DNA of 64,000 nt from UBA1723 sp045642085 (GCA_045642085.1 JAZUIF010000101.1:25166-89165); one strand, 5' to 3'. Shown: positions 1-7,397, numbered from the stretch's first letter. Translations and numbers: made by a program. Notes: a model not told the origin generated them from the sequence alone.

Positions 1-51
1 TTGTGGTACGACGTCACTCACAAGCCACCAGGAACAATTGAGTGGGAGTAA
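1..51 (+). CDS. guaA: GMP synthase, C-terminal end (partial)
   Basis: The window opens inside a reading frame that ends at a TAA at 49-51. The 16 visible residues end in KPPGTIEWE, which closely matches the C-terminus of glutamine-hydrolysing GMP synthase (E. coli GuaA ends KPPATIEWE). That enzyme converts XMP to GMP, and this tail belongs to its dimerisation domain. Only the end is in the window, so nothing can be said about the catalytic domains. A hairpin terminator follows at 89-118. Confidence 0.85.
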   Translation: MWYDVTHKPPGTIEWE

Positions 52-52
52 T

Positions 53-79
53 GTAGGGGAGGGTTTCAAACCCGCCCGC
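53..79. repeat. dispersed GTAGGGG-type hairpin element
   Basis: GTAGGGG, then AGGGTTT and AAACCCGCCC, form an imperfect palindrome directly after guaA. A near copy lies at 38877-38902 and relatives at 14675, 19179, 37099, 38833 and 56452, all intergenic. It belongs to a dispersed family of small hairpins in this genome. Confidence 0.7.
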
Positions 80-88
80 TTGCTAATT

Positions 89-118
89 AGAGGTGTCTGA
101 TGAAGGCACCTCTTTTCA
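89..118 (+). terminator. terminator of guaA
   Basis: AGAGGTG (89-95) pairs with CACCTCT (107-113) and is followed by a T-run. It sits between guaA and the next gene on the same strand. Confidence 0.75.
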
Positions 119-196
119 TTTACACATTTCTGCCTCATATTTGCAAGATTCGGAATAGATGTGTAATATCCCGTTGAAATGGTTAACTTTGCAGAT

Positions 197-1102
197 ATGA
201 AGACAATCCTGACAATAACGGGTTCGGATAGCGCCGGTGGAGCTGGTATCCAGGCTGACATCAAGACGATCACTTCTCTTGGTGGCAAGGCTCTTTCTGT
301 CATCACTACTCTTACTATGCAGAATACTCTCGGTATTCAGGATTTCTATGATATCCCTGCTGAGATTGTGGAGCGTCAGATCGACGCGGTGGCTGAGGAT
401 ATCACTCCATACGTCTTCAAGGTTGGCCTCGTGCGAAATATCTATACCTTGGAGGCTATTGTCCGCTGTATATCTCGCTATAAACCACGTTGGGTGCTTT
501 TCTCTCCCGTCGTCTACTCGAGCCGTGACGAGGTGCTTATCAATGATGAGTTGATCGATAGAATCCAGAAGACTCTTGTTCCGTTGTGCGACGCGTTGGT
601 TGTGCGTGAAAGGGATCATGGCAGATTCGACGCGGAAAAAGTTATTGTCGCCGACGACAGTCACGGACGATGCAACGAACTTTGTTCGGCAATCGCCACT
701 CTGCTTTGTCAGGATATGAGCCTCGACGACGCAGAAAAAAAGGCTAATTATATGATGCCGACGGAGGTCAATCCAGAGATGTCTGGCAGATGTATTGCCC
801 TATATAATAGTTTCGTGAAGATGCAGGAAGACGAGTGTATGAACAGCCATGATGTCAACTACTATGCTTCCCGTCTCAACGTCTCTCCACGTTATCTTTC
901 TCAGGTGACGAGAAGGGTAGCGTCGCAATCACCTAAATCAATTATCGACACTACGCTATTAAACAAAATCCGAGATCTGCTCAAAACGGACAAGACTATC
1001 CAGGAGATTGCGTACCAACTGGAGTTTTCGTCGCAGGCTCATCTTTCCAATTTCTTCAAGCGTTTCACGGGAACATCACCGTCGGAATATAGGAAACGTT
1101 AA
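197..1102 (+). CDS. ThiD-like (HMP kinase fold) / AraC-type HTH fusion regulator
   Basis: About 301 residues from the ATG at 197, chosen because MKTILTITGSDSAGGAG is the usual ThiD N-terminus; an in-frame ATG at 179 adds six residues unlike the family. Residues 1-190 resemble hydroxymethylpyrimidine (phosphate) kinase ThiD, with the substrate-end GSDSAGGAGIQAD motif at 9-21. Residues about 215-301 are an AraC-family double helix-turn-helix, with NVSPRYLSQ in the first HTH and FSSQAHLSNFFKRFTGTSPSEYR in the second split by a few residues of the usual recognition region. The C-terminal catalytic loop of ThiD (HGTGCT) reads HGRCNE at residues 156-161, so the catalytic Cys and the anion-hole Gly are gone. 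I infer a transcription factor that senses a pyrimidine or thiamine intermediate rather than a working kinase. No thiamine gene is adjacent. Confidence 0.8.
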   Translation: MKTILTITGSDSAGGAGIQADIKTITSLGGKALSVITTLTMQNTLGIQDFYDIPAEIVERQIDAVAEDITPYVFKVGLVRNIYTLEAIVRCISRYKPRWVLFSPVVYSSRDEVLINDELIDRIQKTLVPLCDALVVRERDHGRFDAEKVIVADDSHGRCNELCSAIATLLCQDMSLDDAEKKANYMMPTEVNPEMSGRCIALYNSFVKMQEDECMNSHDVNYYASRLNVSPRYLSQVTRRVASQSPKSIIDTTLLNKIRDLLKTDKTIQEIAYQLEFSSQAHLSNFFKRFTGTSPSEYRKR

Positions 1103-1110
1103 GTTACTAT

Positions 1111-1138
1111 AAGGGAGGTCTTAAATCTTCCTTTTTTT
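1111..1138 (+). terminator. terminator after the ThiD-AraC gene
   Basis: AAGGGAG and CTTCCTT form a stem with one G-T pair, followed by seven Ts, eight bases past the stop codon. Confidence 0.7.
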
Positions 1139-1160
1139 ATTCTCCATACAGATTTCATTA

Positions 1161-1199
1161 TTTTAAATTATGTTTTATAATTTAAAACGTCTATCTTTG
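1161..1199 (+). promoter_or_regulatory. higBA promoter with palindromic operator
   Basis: A perfect 11-bp inverted repeat, TTTTAAATTAT (1161-1171) and ATAATTTAAAA (1177-1187), lies just upstream of a Bacteroidota -7 box TATCTTTG (1192-1199). The toxin ATG begins at 1205, about where transcription should start, so the message may be nearly leaderless. The palindrome is a plausible site for HigA autorepression. Confidence 0.65.
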
Positions 1200-1204
1200 C
1201 ATTC

Positions 1205-1498
1205 ATGAGGATATTTACAGAACAGGCAATAAAGGAGTATTCAGAACGAGTTCCTGAAAGCAAGGTCGCTTTACAAGATTGGGTTTCTAAAGTTAAGAGG
1301 TCTAAATGGTCGTGCTTTGCAGACATGAAAAAGACATTCAATAGTGTTGATAATGTTGGCAATCAACATTATGTCTTCAATATAAAGGGTAATAATTATC
1401 GTTTGATTGTTGTTGTCAAATTTGTGATAGGATTCGTTTATATCCGTTTTATAGGAACGCATTCGGAATACGACAAAATAGATTGTAGGAATATTTAA
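1205..1498 (+). CDS. higB: HigB-family toxin (mRNA interferase)
   Basis: 97 residues matching the HigB_toxin family (RelE/ParE-like fold, ribosome-dependent mRNA cleavage). The family signature is visible: SKWSCFADMKKTFNS, then the core FNIKGNNYRLIVVV, and the C-terminal RFIGTHSEYDKID. Length is typical. It is the first gene of a pair with the antitoxin eleven bases downstream, the usual HigBA order of toxin first. The start at 1205 matches the family's MRI- start. The palindrome and -7 box just upstream suggest autoregulation. The assignment to the family is firm; activity is assumed from the family. Confidence 0.85.
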   Translation: MRIFTEQAIKEYSERVPESKVALQDWVSKVKRSKWSCFADMKKTFNSVDNVGNQHYVFNIKGNNYRLIVVVKFVIGFVYIRFIGTHSEYDKIDCRNI

Positions 1499-1509
1499 GG
1501 ATAAGAGTT

Positions 1510-1875
1510 ATGACAAAGATAGAAACAAAAGAACAATATGATTGGGCCGTGGCTAAAGTAGAAGCACTTTTGCCGTTGGTTGATGATAATACTCCAGAAA
1601 ATGATCCTAATTTGATAGAATTAAATCTGTTGTCAAACCTTGTCGCTGATTATTCTGAGGAACATTTTTCAATAGGGGAGCCTTCATTAGCGGATGTCCT
1701 AAAATTGAGAATGTATGAGATGGGGCTTACTCAAAAGGCGTTATCTGAATTGCTTGGTGTGAGTCCTTCGCGACTTAGTAATTTCCTTACGGGGAAGAGT
1801 GAACCAACTCTTCAGGTTGCCAGAACTATGTGTCAAAGATTAAATATTGACGCAAATATAGTGTTGGGAATTTAG
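1510..1875 (+). CDS. higA: HigA-family antitoxin (XRE HTH)
   Basis: 121 residues. The N-terminal half is helical and acidic (toxin-facing in the family). An XRE-type helix-turn-helix occupies roughly residues 65-115, with GLTQKALSELLGVSPSRLS and the following NFLTGKSEPTLQVARTM helix. It neutralises HigB and probably binds the 1161-1187 palindrome. It follows higB by eleven bases, consistent with one transcript. Confidence 0.85.
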   Translation: MTKIETKEQYDWAVAKVEALLPLVDDNTPENDPNLIELNLLSNLVADYSEEHFSIGEPSLADVLKLRMYEMGLTQKALSELLGVSPSRLSNFLTGKSEPTLQVARTMCQRLNIDANIVLGI

Positions 1876-1887
1876 AATTAATTGTCG

Positions 1888-2439
1888 ATGACTGACAAAC
1901 TTACTCCCGAGCAGCGTCATAAATGTATGTCGCACATAAGATCGAAGGATACGAAGCCTGAGGTCGTTGTGCGTAAATGGCTGTGGGCGGAAGGTTTCAG
2001 ATACAGACTTTATGTGAAAGGATTGCCTGGCTCGCCTGATATCGTGATGAGGCAATATAAGACGGTGATCTTCATCAACGGTTGTTTTTGGCATGGTCAT
2101 GATCTTGGATATAATAAAGAGAATGGGGAGGTGATCGACAGCAAGTGTTGCCGTATTCCGAAATCTCGAACTGACTTCTGGGTGCAGAAAATCACTCGAA
2201 ATATGCAGCGCGACTATATCAATGTGATGCGTTACAAGAAGGCTGGGTGGCATGTGTTGACTGTTTGGGAATGTCAGTTGAGGGGCAAAGAGCAACAACG
2301 TCAGACTCTAATGGCTTTGTCCAACAAAATTAATTCCATCATTCTTGATTCCTACTGTGTTCCCAAAACGTATAATTTTGAACCAGAAGCAGAAATGTCT
2401 ATGGTGGCGGAGGAGTCATTTGTTTATGAAAAGAAATGA
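1888..2439 (+). CDS. vsr: very short patch repair (Vsr) endonuclease
   Basis: About 183 residues; the ATG at 1888 is preferred over a TTG at 1882. Vsr nicks 5' of the T in T:G mismatches made by deamination of 5-methylcytosine. Family features visible: MSHIRSKDTKPEVVVRKWL, FRYRLYVKGLPGSPDIV (the PD catalytic Asp), INGCFWHGHD (Zn/catalytic His) and the C-terminal VLTVWECQL. Vsr normally sits beside a cytosine-5 methyltransferase; none is in this window. It begins 12 bases after higA. The C-terminus is extended by about 40 residues beyond the fold. Confidence 0.88.
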   Translation: MTDKLTPEQRHKCMSHIRSKDTKPEVVVRKWLWAEGFRYRLYVKGLPGSPDIVMRQYKTVIFINGCFWHGHDLGYNKENGEVIDSKCCRIPKSRTDFWVQKITRNMQRDYINVMRYKKAGWHVLTVWECQLRGKEQQRQTLMALSNKINSIILDSYCVPKTYNFEPEAEMSMVAEESFVYEKK

Positions 2440-2496
2440 AGTGTTCATTTTTTTTGTATTTTTGTAAAAAAATAAATAAGGATTAGTATTGAATTT

Positions 2497-2805
2497 ATGA
2501 TTGATATTAATGAATTAAGAAAACTCAACTCAATTGATAATTTCGTAGTTACACGACACGCTTTGGAACGTTTATTGTCGAGAAATATATCAATTTTGGA
2601 TGTACAAAAAGTAATTGCAGAAGGAGAGATTATCAAACAATACGAAGAGGACAAACCTTATCCTAGTTGTTTGATTTTGGGCTTAAGTATAGATGATAAG
2701 ATACTACATGTAGTAGTTAGTCATAATGAGGAATCGATTTTCTTAATTACTGCATATTATCCTGATCTTTCTATATGGAATGATAATTTCAAAGTAAAAA
2801 AATGA
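2497..2805 (+). CDS. DUF4258-like protein, probable toxin partner
   Basis: 102 residues resembling DUF4258 (RelE-like small proteins). The region VTRHALERLLSRNISILDVQKVIAEGEII is the typical start, followed by a P-x-C-L-I-L-G strand and HVVVSHNEESIFLITAYYP. Its stop overlaps the start of the next gene (ATGA at 2802-2805), so the two are translationally coupled. DUF4258 next to a YgiT-type zinc-finger protein is a recurring toxin-antitoxin-like arrangement. Toxicity is an inference. Confidence 0.7.
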   Translation: MIDINELRKLNSIDNFVVTRHALERLLSRNISILDVQKVIAEGEIIKQYEEDKPYPSCLILGLSIDDKILHVVVSHNEESIFLITAYYPDLSIWNDNFKVKK

Positions 2806-3041
2806 ATATTATGAAATGTTCTCGTTGCGGAAAAGACGCTGTTAAAAGTACAACAACTTTTGTTTCTGATTTAGGAGACGTTTTAGTTGTTATTCGTAAT
2901 GTTCCTTGCTATAAATGTGAGGAATGTGGTGAAATTATGTATACAGGTGATGTGGTATTGCATATAGAGAAATTTGTCAATACTGCGAAAGAACTTAAGC
3001 AAGAGGTGTCGATTATTGACTATATGAAGCAAGTGGCATAA
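2802..3041 (+). CDS. YgiT-type zinc finger protein, probable antitoxin
   Basis: 79 residues with two CxxC pairs, CSRCG near the start and CYKCEECGE about 30 residues on, the zinc-binding module of MqsA/YgiT N-termini. Unlike MqsA it has no C-terminal HTH; the tail HIEKFVNTAKELKQEVSIIDYMKQ is a single amphipathic segment that could wrap the partner. The start could be 2802 or the in-frame ATG at 2811. It overlaps the DUF4258 gene by four bases. Confidence 0.75.
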   Translation: MNIMKCSRCGKDAVKSTTTFVSDLGDVLVVIRNVPCYKCEECGEIMYTGDVVLHIEKFVNTAKELKQEVSIIDYMKQVA

Positions 3042-3061
3042 TTATCTGTTGGAAAAAGAAT

Positions 3062-3901
3062 ATGAAAAAGACTTTAATTGCGATGTCTGCGGCATTGTCG
3101 CTTGCAGGTTGCGGAAATAAGCAGAATGCTGTGGTGGAGGAGTCTCCAGCGTCGACTACAAAATCGGTGGTGATCTATTATTCTCAGACTCATGTGACTG
3201 AGCAGGTGGCAAAACTTATCGCTGAGGCTACATCGGCTGATTTGGATTCTATCGTGGCTGTGGAGCCTTACAACGGCACTTTCGAGGAGACAGTTGCTCG
3301 TTGCAAGAAGGAGATGGAGAGTGGAGCTGCTCCTGCTGTTAAGCCTACTAATGTCGACGTCGCTAAATACGATACTGTTTATCTTGGATTCCCAGTGTGG
3401 TGCGGAATAGCAGCTCAGCCTGTAGGCAGCTGGATGAAGAACGTCGACCTATCAGGTAAGGTGGTCGTGCCTTTCTGTACTTTCGGAAGCGGTGGATTGG
3501 AGACGAGTGTGGCAGAACTTAAGAAGGCTGCTCCAAACGCTAAATTCATGAATGGCTACGGTGTGCGCACAATCCGTATCGCTAAGGCTGCAGACGAGGT
3601 TAACGAGTTTCTTGTCCGTAGTGGAATCAAGGCAGGTGAGGTGGAGGTTGAGGCTCCATTCGCTGAGAAGAGAAATTTGAACGACGAGGAGAAGGGTATC
3701 TACGACGCTGCTTGTGGCGACTATCCTTACCCACTTGGCACACCAATTCTTGTCAGCACTCGTAATGTGAAGAACGGCACTGAGTATCGTTACATCACAG
3801 AGAGCAACGATGCAAATGGTAATCCTGCTCAGGCTGAGGTGTTTGTGCTTGTAAGCAATGAGGAGGGTGTTGGTCCCGAGTTCACAAAGGTGGTGAGATA
3901 A
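3062..3901 (+). CDS. flavodoxin-like lipoprotein
   Basis: 279 residues. The N-terminus is a lipoprotein signal with lipobox LAGC (Cys17), so it should be anchored in an envelope membrane. The flavodoxin fold follows: VVIYYSQTHVTEQVAK is the FMN phosphate loop, YLGFPVWCGIAAQPV the 60s loop and PFCTFGSGGLETS the 90s loop, as in the Flavodoxin_4 family. After about residue 190 there is an extra C-terminal region with a YRYITESND strand that I do not recognise. An exported FMN redox protein is unusual; its partner is not in this window. It starts 20 bases after the YgiT-type gene. Confidence 0.8.
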   Translation: MKKTLIAMSAALSLAGCGNKQNAVVEESPASTTKSVVIYYSQTHVTEQVAKLIAEATSADLDSIVAVEPYNGTFEETVARCKKEMESGAAPAVKPTNVDVAKYDTVYLGFPVWCGIAAQPVGSWMKNVDLSGKVVVPFCTFGSGGLETSVAELKKAAPNAKFMNGYGVRTIRIAKAADEVNEFLVRSGIKAGEVEVEAPFAEKRNLNDEEKGIYDAACGDYPYPLGTPILVSTRNVKNGTEYRYITESNDANGNPAQAEVFVLVSNEEGVGPEFTKVVR

Positions 3902-3956
3902 AATAAGGCGGGTAATGGTGGTGTATTTTTATGCACCATCATTTTTATATAGTAGA

Positions 3957-4199
3957 TTAAGCCGCATCCTCCAGTGCGTATAAATATTCAGGCGCAAAAT
4001 CTGCTCCATTTTCCCATTCTACTGTATTAAACTTTATGCTAAATTGCTTGAAATAATCGATGTTTTTAAGTGGCATAAAGATTTCGCCGACAAGGGAAGG
4101 TTGCAGGTCGACAACCTTCACAACGCCGTTGTTGAAGAAAAGTCGTAATTTGTACTCTTCTACATATTCTGCTTTTATTATTTCAAGAAATAGGTCCAT
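3957..4199 (-). CDS. DUF2442 protein
   Basis: 80 residues with the DUF2442 pattern: strands YKLRLFFNNGVVKVVDL, then PLKNIDYFKQFSIKF and NTVEWENGADFAPEYLY. These small proteins commonly pair with DUF4160 and are suspected toxin-antitoxin or transcription-linked modules. It lies 8 bases after the DUF4160 stop on the same strand, as second gene. Confidence 0.8.
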   Translation of the reverse strand: MDLFLEIIKAEYVEEYKLRLFFNNGVVKVVDLQPSLVGEIFMPLKNIDYFKQFSIKFNTVEWENGADFAPEYLYALEDAA

Positions 4200-4207
4200 A
4201 AATTCTA

Positions 4208-4465
4208 TTACTTTAGAGGTTCAATTTTTTTCAATGGAGCTCCTTTTTGTGCAAGTTCCCAATTGTCCATCAACTCTTCGCGATGAAGATCAAGCCAATC
4301 CAATATCATGCGTAGAGCCCGTCCTGGCATTTCGCCTTTGACAACGCCATCATTTATGTTTATAATAGCTTTGTATTCTCCGTACCATGCATGAAAGTGT
4401 GGTGGCAAATGATCATTGTAATTCAACCATATTAAAATTCCATAAAAATCACTTATTTGAGGCAT
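4208..4465 (-). CDS. DUF4160 protein
   Basis: 85 residues with the DUF4160 core: ISDFYGILIWLNYNDHLPPHFHAWYGEYKAIININDG, here cut at the conserved HxPPHFHA motif, and RALRMILDWLDLHREELMDNWELA. First gene of the pair with DUF2442. A minus-strand -7 box (TACCTTTGC read on that strand, about 4496-4504) lies just upstream. Function is unproven; the pair behaves like a mobile two-gene module in many genomes. Confidence 0.82.
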   Translation of the reverse strand: MPQISDFYGILIWLNYNDHLPPHFHAWYGEYKAIININDGVVKGEMPGRALRMILDWLDLHREELMDNWELAQKGAPLKKIEPLK

Positions 4466-4570
4466 AACTCTTTTTTGACTGTTAATATATACTCAGCAAA
4501 GGTAATATTTATTCTGATTTTTATTGTGTTTTTGTTATTCATTTTTATAAATCTTCACAGTTGCCCATTT

Positions 4571-4654
4571 TCGGAGAATCAAATCCCCGAATTTGGCAAA
4601 AATCGGAGATTTGATTCACCGAATTTTGTAATTTTGGGAAATTTTTGATTCCCA
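4571..4654 (+). repeat. array of three dyad repeats with 31-32 bp steps
   Basis: Three palindromic units start at 4571 (TCGGAGAATCAAATCCCCGA), 4603 (TCGGAGATTTGATTCACCGA) and about 4635 (TGGGAAATTTTTGATTCCCA). Each has 4-6 bp arms around a variable AT-rich centre. Units recur at about three helical turns, like the 33-bp arrays near the ATPases at 24042, 34286 and 34415. The array lies just before the DUF2461 gene. Confidence 0.65.
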
Positions 4655-4669
4655 TAAAACCACACAATA

Positions 4670-5362
4670 ATGAAACGTGTCTTAGATTTCCTTCAGAATC
4701 TTGCTGCCAACAACAATAAGATCTGGTTTGATGCCCATAAAGACGAATATCTTGAGGCTAAGAGGGTGTTTGAGGATTTCACAGAGCAGTTAATTGCCAA
4801 GGTTGAGGCTTTTGATCCGACGGTCAAAGGCCTTGCTGTGAAGGATTGCACCTATCGTATCTATCGCGACGTGAGGTTTAGCAAAGATAAGAGTCCGTAC
4901 AAGACTCACATGGGATGCTATATCTGTCGTGGTGGAAAGAAATCAGGGTTCAGTGGCTACTATTTCCACGTCGCCACAGAGCAGAGCGACGTCTACCCGT
5001 CGGGCCACATGCTTGCTGTGGGCGATTATTGCATTGATCCTAAAGCGTTGAAGGTCTTAAGAGAGGATATTGTCGACGGTGGGGGAGATTTCAAAGATAT
5101 TATTGAAAGACAGGTCGATCCTGTTTTTCATCTCGACAAGTCATTCCAGATGAAGCGTCCTCCTAAGGGTTTCGATGATTCCACTCCGTATATCGACTTG
5201 GTGAAGTATAAGGTCTACTGTCTGACAAGTGAACCGTCGACAGAGGATATCCTTTCTCCTACACTCGTAGATTATGTGGCGGAGAAATTCAAATCAGCCA
5301 AACCATTTCTCGACTATATCAATCGTGCGATTGAATATGTGAAGGAAGGAAACGAAGATTAA
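4670..5362 (+). CDS. DUF2461 family protein
   Basis: 230 residues with the DUF2461 (YHI9/YoaR-like 'conserved 02453') pattern: FLQNLAANNNKIWFDAHKDEY at the start, then YRIYRDVRFSKDKSPYKTHMG, GYYFHV and a C-terminal RPPKGFDDSTPYIDLVKYK. Length is standard. Biochemical function is unknown. It is preceded by the dyad array at 4571-4654 and stands alone, with a terminator about 30 bases past its stop. Confidence 0.85.
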   Translation: MKRVLDFLQNLAANNNKIWFDAHKDEYLEAKRVFEDFTEQLIAKVEAFDPTVKGLAVKDCTYRIYRDVRFSKDKSPYKTHMGCYICRGGKKSGFSGYYFHVATEQSDVYPSGHMLAVGDYCIDPKALKVLREDIVDGGGDFKDIIERQVDPVFHLDKSFQMKRPPKGFDDSTPYIDLVKYKVYCLTSEPSTEDILSPTLVDYVAEKFKSAKPFLDYINRAIEYVKEGNED

Positions 5363-5425
5363 TTCATAATTCGTAATTCACAATTCATAATGAGACGGGG
5401 TAGATTAAACTCCGTCTTATTTGTT
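5363..5425 (+). terminator. AT-rich ATTCATAATTCGTAATT tract and terminator
   Basis: A run of degenerate AATTCATAATTC/AATTCGTAATTC units (5361-5390) also occurs at 17730-17762. It is followed by AGACGG (5393-5398) pairing with CCGTCT (5412-5417) and a T-rich stretch, a likely terminator for the DUF2461 gene. Confidence 0.6.
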
Positions 5426-5594
5426 TACTCTGCTCTTTACATCCTTTTAAGTGATGTTTGGATTAGGAAAAAATCGCTAAAAATGGGATAAAACCGTCAA
5501 AAGCACTACATAAAATTTCTTTTTTACGCATTGTTGTTAGAGTTGTCGTATAAGGCATTATTTTAGCCGACGAAAAACTTACTACTCTAATAAC

Positions 5595-7379
5595 ATGAAA
5601 AAACTTATTTACTCGATCTTAGGCACAGCACTTTCTGTGTCTGCCGCACATGCCGACATGCAGTCCGTTAATGTCGGAGGACAAAATCGTCAATTTTACG
5701 TTCACGCTCCAAGTGGGCTTACAGAGAATCGTCCATTGGTAATTTCATGTCATGGTATGGACCAGGATATCCCTTATCAGCGTAATCAGGCTAAATGGGA
5801 GCAGATTGCCGACACTGCCAACTTCGTAGTCGTCTATCCAGGTGGTGGAACTGGTTTTTCTACATGGGATATCAGTGGAGATAAAGATGCTAATTTCATT
5901 CTTGCCATCATCGACGAGATGAATAAGAAATACGCAATCGACAAATCCCGCGTCTACATGTCGGGATTCTCAATGGGAGGAATGCTTACATACCATTTGA
6001 TGGCAAAACTTCCAGATAAAATCGCTGCTTTTGCACCAGTCTCAGGACATTTGATGGGTGGAGGCTCTTATTCAAACGTAAGACCTTTGCCTCTAATCCA
6101 TGTGCATGGTACGAGTGATAGTGTTGTGCCTTACGATGGTTCGACAGATTACGTCAACGGTTGGGCTAAACAGAACGGATGTAATCCTACTCCAATCACT
6201 ACTCAATACACTAATGGTTATCCCAACTGTACGAAGGAGGTTTGGACAGGAGGTAAATGTGAGACTGAGGTAGTACGTATCTCGTTCAAGGGACGTGACC
6301 ATGAGCACAACAACAGTGGTGCTCTCCACACAAGCCAGGAGATCTGGAATTTCGTGAAAAACTATTCTCTTGAGTGTGGAAAGGTAGGTTCAAGCGGAGT
6401 AAATTTCTCTTCTCCATCAGCAAGCGGAAAGTATTCAGACGGAGATATCCTTCCAATCACAGTGAAGGTGGGAGGAAAGGTAGAGGCTCAGAAGATTGTA
6501 GTTACAGTCGACGGTGAAGTGGTAGCGACATTGTCATCTGATCCATGGTCGGTAGATTGGACAGCCACTCAGGGAAAACATACTGTGAAGGCAGTCGCAA
6601 CAATGTCGGACGGATCGGAGATGGAAGCCGAGTCAAAGATCACTGTTAATGCTCCACAGACTCCATACAAGGGTGTTGCTGTAGTGTTGCCAGAGAAGGT
6701 TGAGGCCGAGAATTATGACGAGGGAGGCGAAGGTTTTGCTTATTCCGACACTGACGATAAAAACGAAGGTAAGGAATACCGTAATGATGGAGTTGACATC
6801 GTCGACAATCAGAAAGGTGGCTATGCTATCGGTTATACAAAATCTGGAGAATGGCTTGAGTATACAGTGGAGGTGTTGAAAGATGCGGAGTTTGGCATTG
6901 TAGCGTCGGCATCAAATGGAAACGGCAATTTCGAGTTTGACGTATTGTCGGATGGCAAGAAGTTGGCGACTCTATCAGGATCAAAGACAGCCGACTGGGA
7001 CACTTACACAATGATTGAGTCGAAGAGCAAAGTGTCGTTGACAAAAGGCAAGCACATCATCAAAGTGTTGTTCAATACAGATTATACAAATCTTGACTAT
7101 TTGGAATTCACAGGAGAGAAGGTTGATCCAACAGATGTGGAAAACATCGCAATGGATGGCAAGTCGGTGGAGATTTATCCTAATCCGGCACGCGATGAGT
7201 TTGTGGTCAAAGCGTCGTCAGCGATCAGAAAGATAAGAGTGATGACAATGAGTGGAGTAGAGGTGAAGGTGAGTGATGATCCGACGGTGGATGTGTCCGG
7301 TTTGTCGGCAGGCAACTATCTAGTGGAGGTTACGACAGATGTTGCGATAGTGATGAAGAAGGTAATAGTGTTTAGATAA
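5595..7379 (+). CDS. secreted CE1-like esterase with CBM6-like module and T9SS sorting domain
   Basis: 594 residues. A signal peptide ends near residue 20 (AAHA-D). Residues about 25-260 are a PHB-depolymerase/acetylxylan-feruloyl esterase (CE1, LpqC-like) domain with nucleophile elbow GFSMGG (Ser125), probable Asp175 (GTSDSVVPY) and His236 (GRDHEHNNSG). An Ig-like strand domain spans about 275-355. Residues about 366-505 resemble a family 6 carbohydrate-binding module (VEAENYDEGGEGFAY, GEWLEYTVEV, LDYLEF). The last 70 residues (VEIYPNPARDEFVV to KKVIVF) are a type A Por/T9SS sorting domain. The protein probably removes acyl groups from plant xylan at the cell surface. An integrative element has entered three bases downstream, separating the gene from its terminator at 13224. 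Confidence 0.88.
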   Translation: MKKLIYSILGTALSVSAAHADMQSVNVGGQNRQFYVHAPSGLTENRPLVISCHGMDQDIPYQRNQAKWEQIADTANFVVVYPGGGTGFSTWDISGDKDANFILAIIDEMNKKYAIDKSRVYMSGFSMGGMLTYHLMAKLPDKIAAFAPVSGHLMGGGSYSNVRPLPLIHVHGTSDSVVPYDGSTDYVNGWAKQNGCNPTPITTQYTNGYPNCTKEVWTGGKCETEVVRISFKGRDHEHNNSGALHTSQEIWNFVKNYSLECGKVGSSGVNFSSPSASGKYSDGDILPITVKVGGKVEAQKIVVTVDGEVVATLSSDPWSVDWTATQGKHTVKAVATMSDGSEMEAESKITVNAPQTPYKGVAVVLPEKVEAENYDEGGEGFAYSDTDDKNEGKEYRNDGVDIVDNQKGGYAIGYTKSGEWLEYTVEVLKDAEFGIVASASNGNGNFEFDVLSDGKKLATLSGSKTADWDTYTMIESKSKVSLTKGKHIIKVLFNTDYTNLDYLEFTGEKVDPTDVENIAMDGKSVEIYPNPARDEFVVKASSAIRKIRVMTMSGVEVKVSDDPTVDVSGLSAGNYLVEVTTDVAIVMKKVIVFR

Positions 7380-7380
7380 G

Positions 7381-7397
7381 TTTGATTTACTAATTTG
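7381..7397 (+). repeat. attL core
   Basis: TTTGATTTACTAATTTG begins one base after the esterase stop codon and is identical to 13205-13221. This is the product expected from site-specific integration by a tyrosine recombinase. Confidence 0.85.

Noticed and set aside
4457..4648. Plus-strand ORF through the dyad array
   Set aside because: It starts antisense inside the DUF4160 gene and ends in palindromic repeats; composition is not protein-like.
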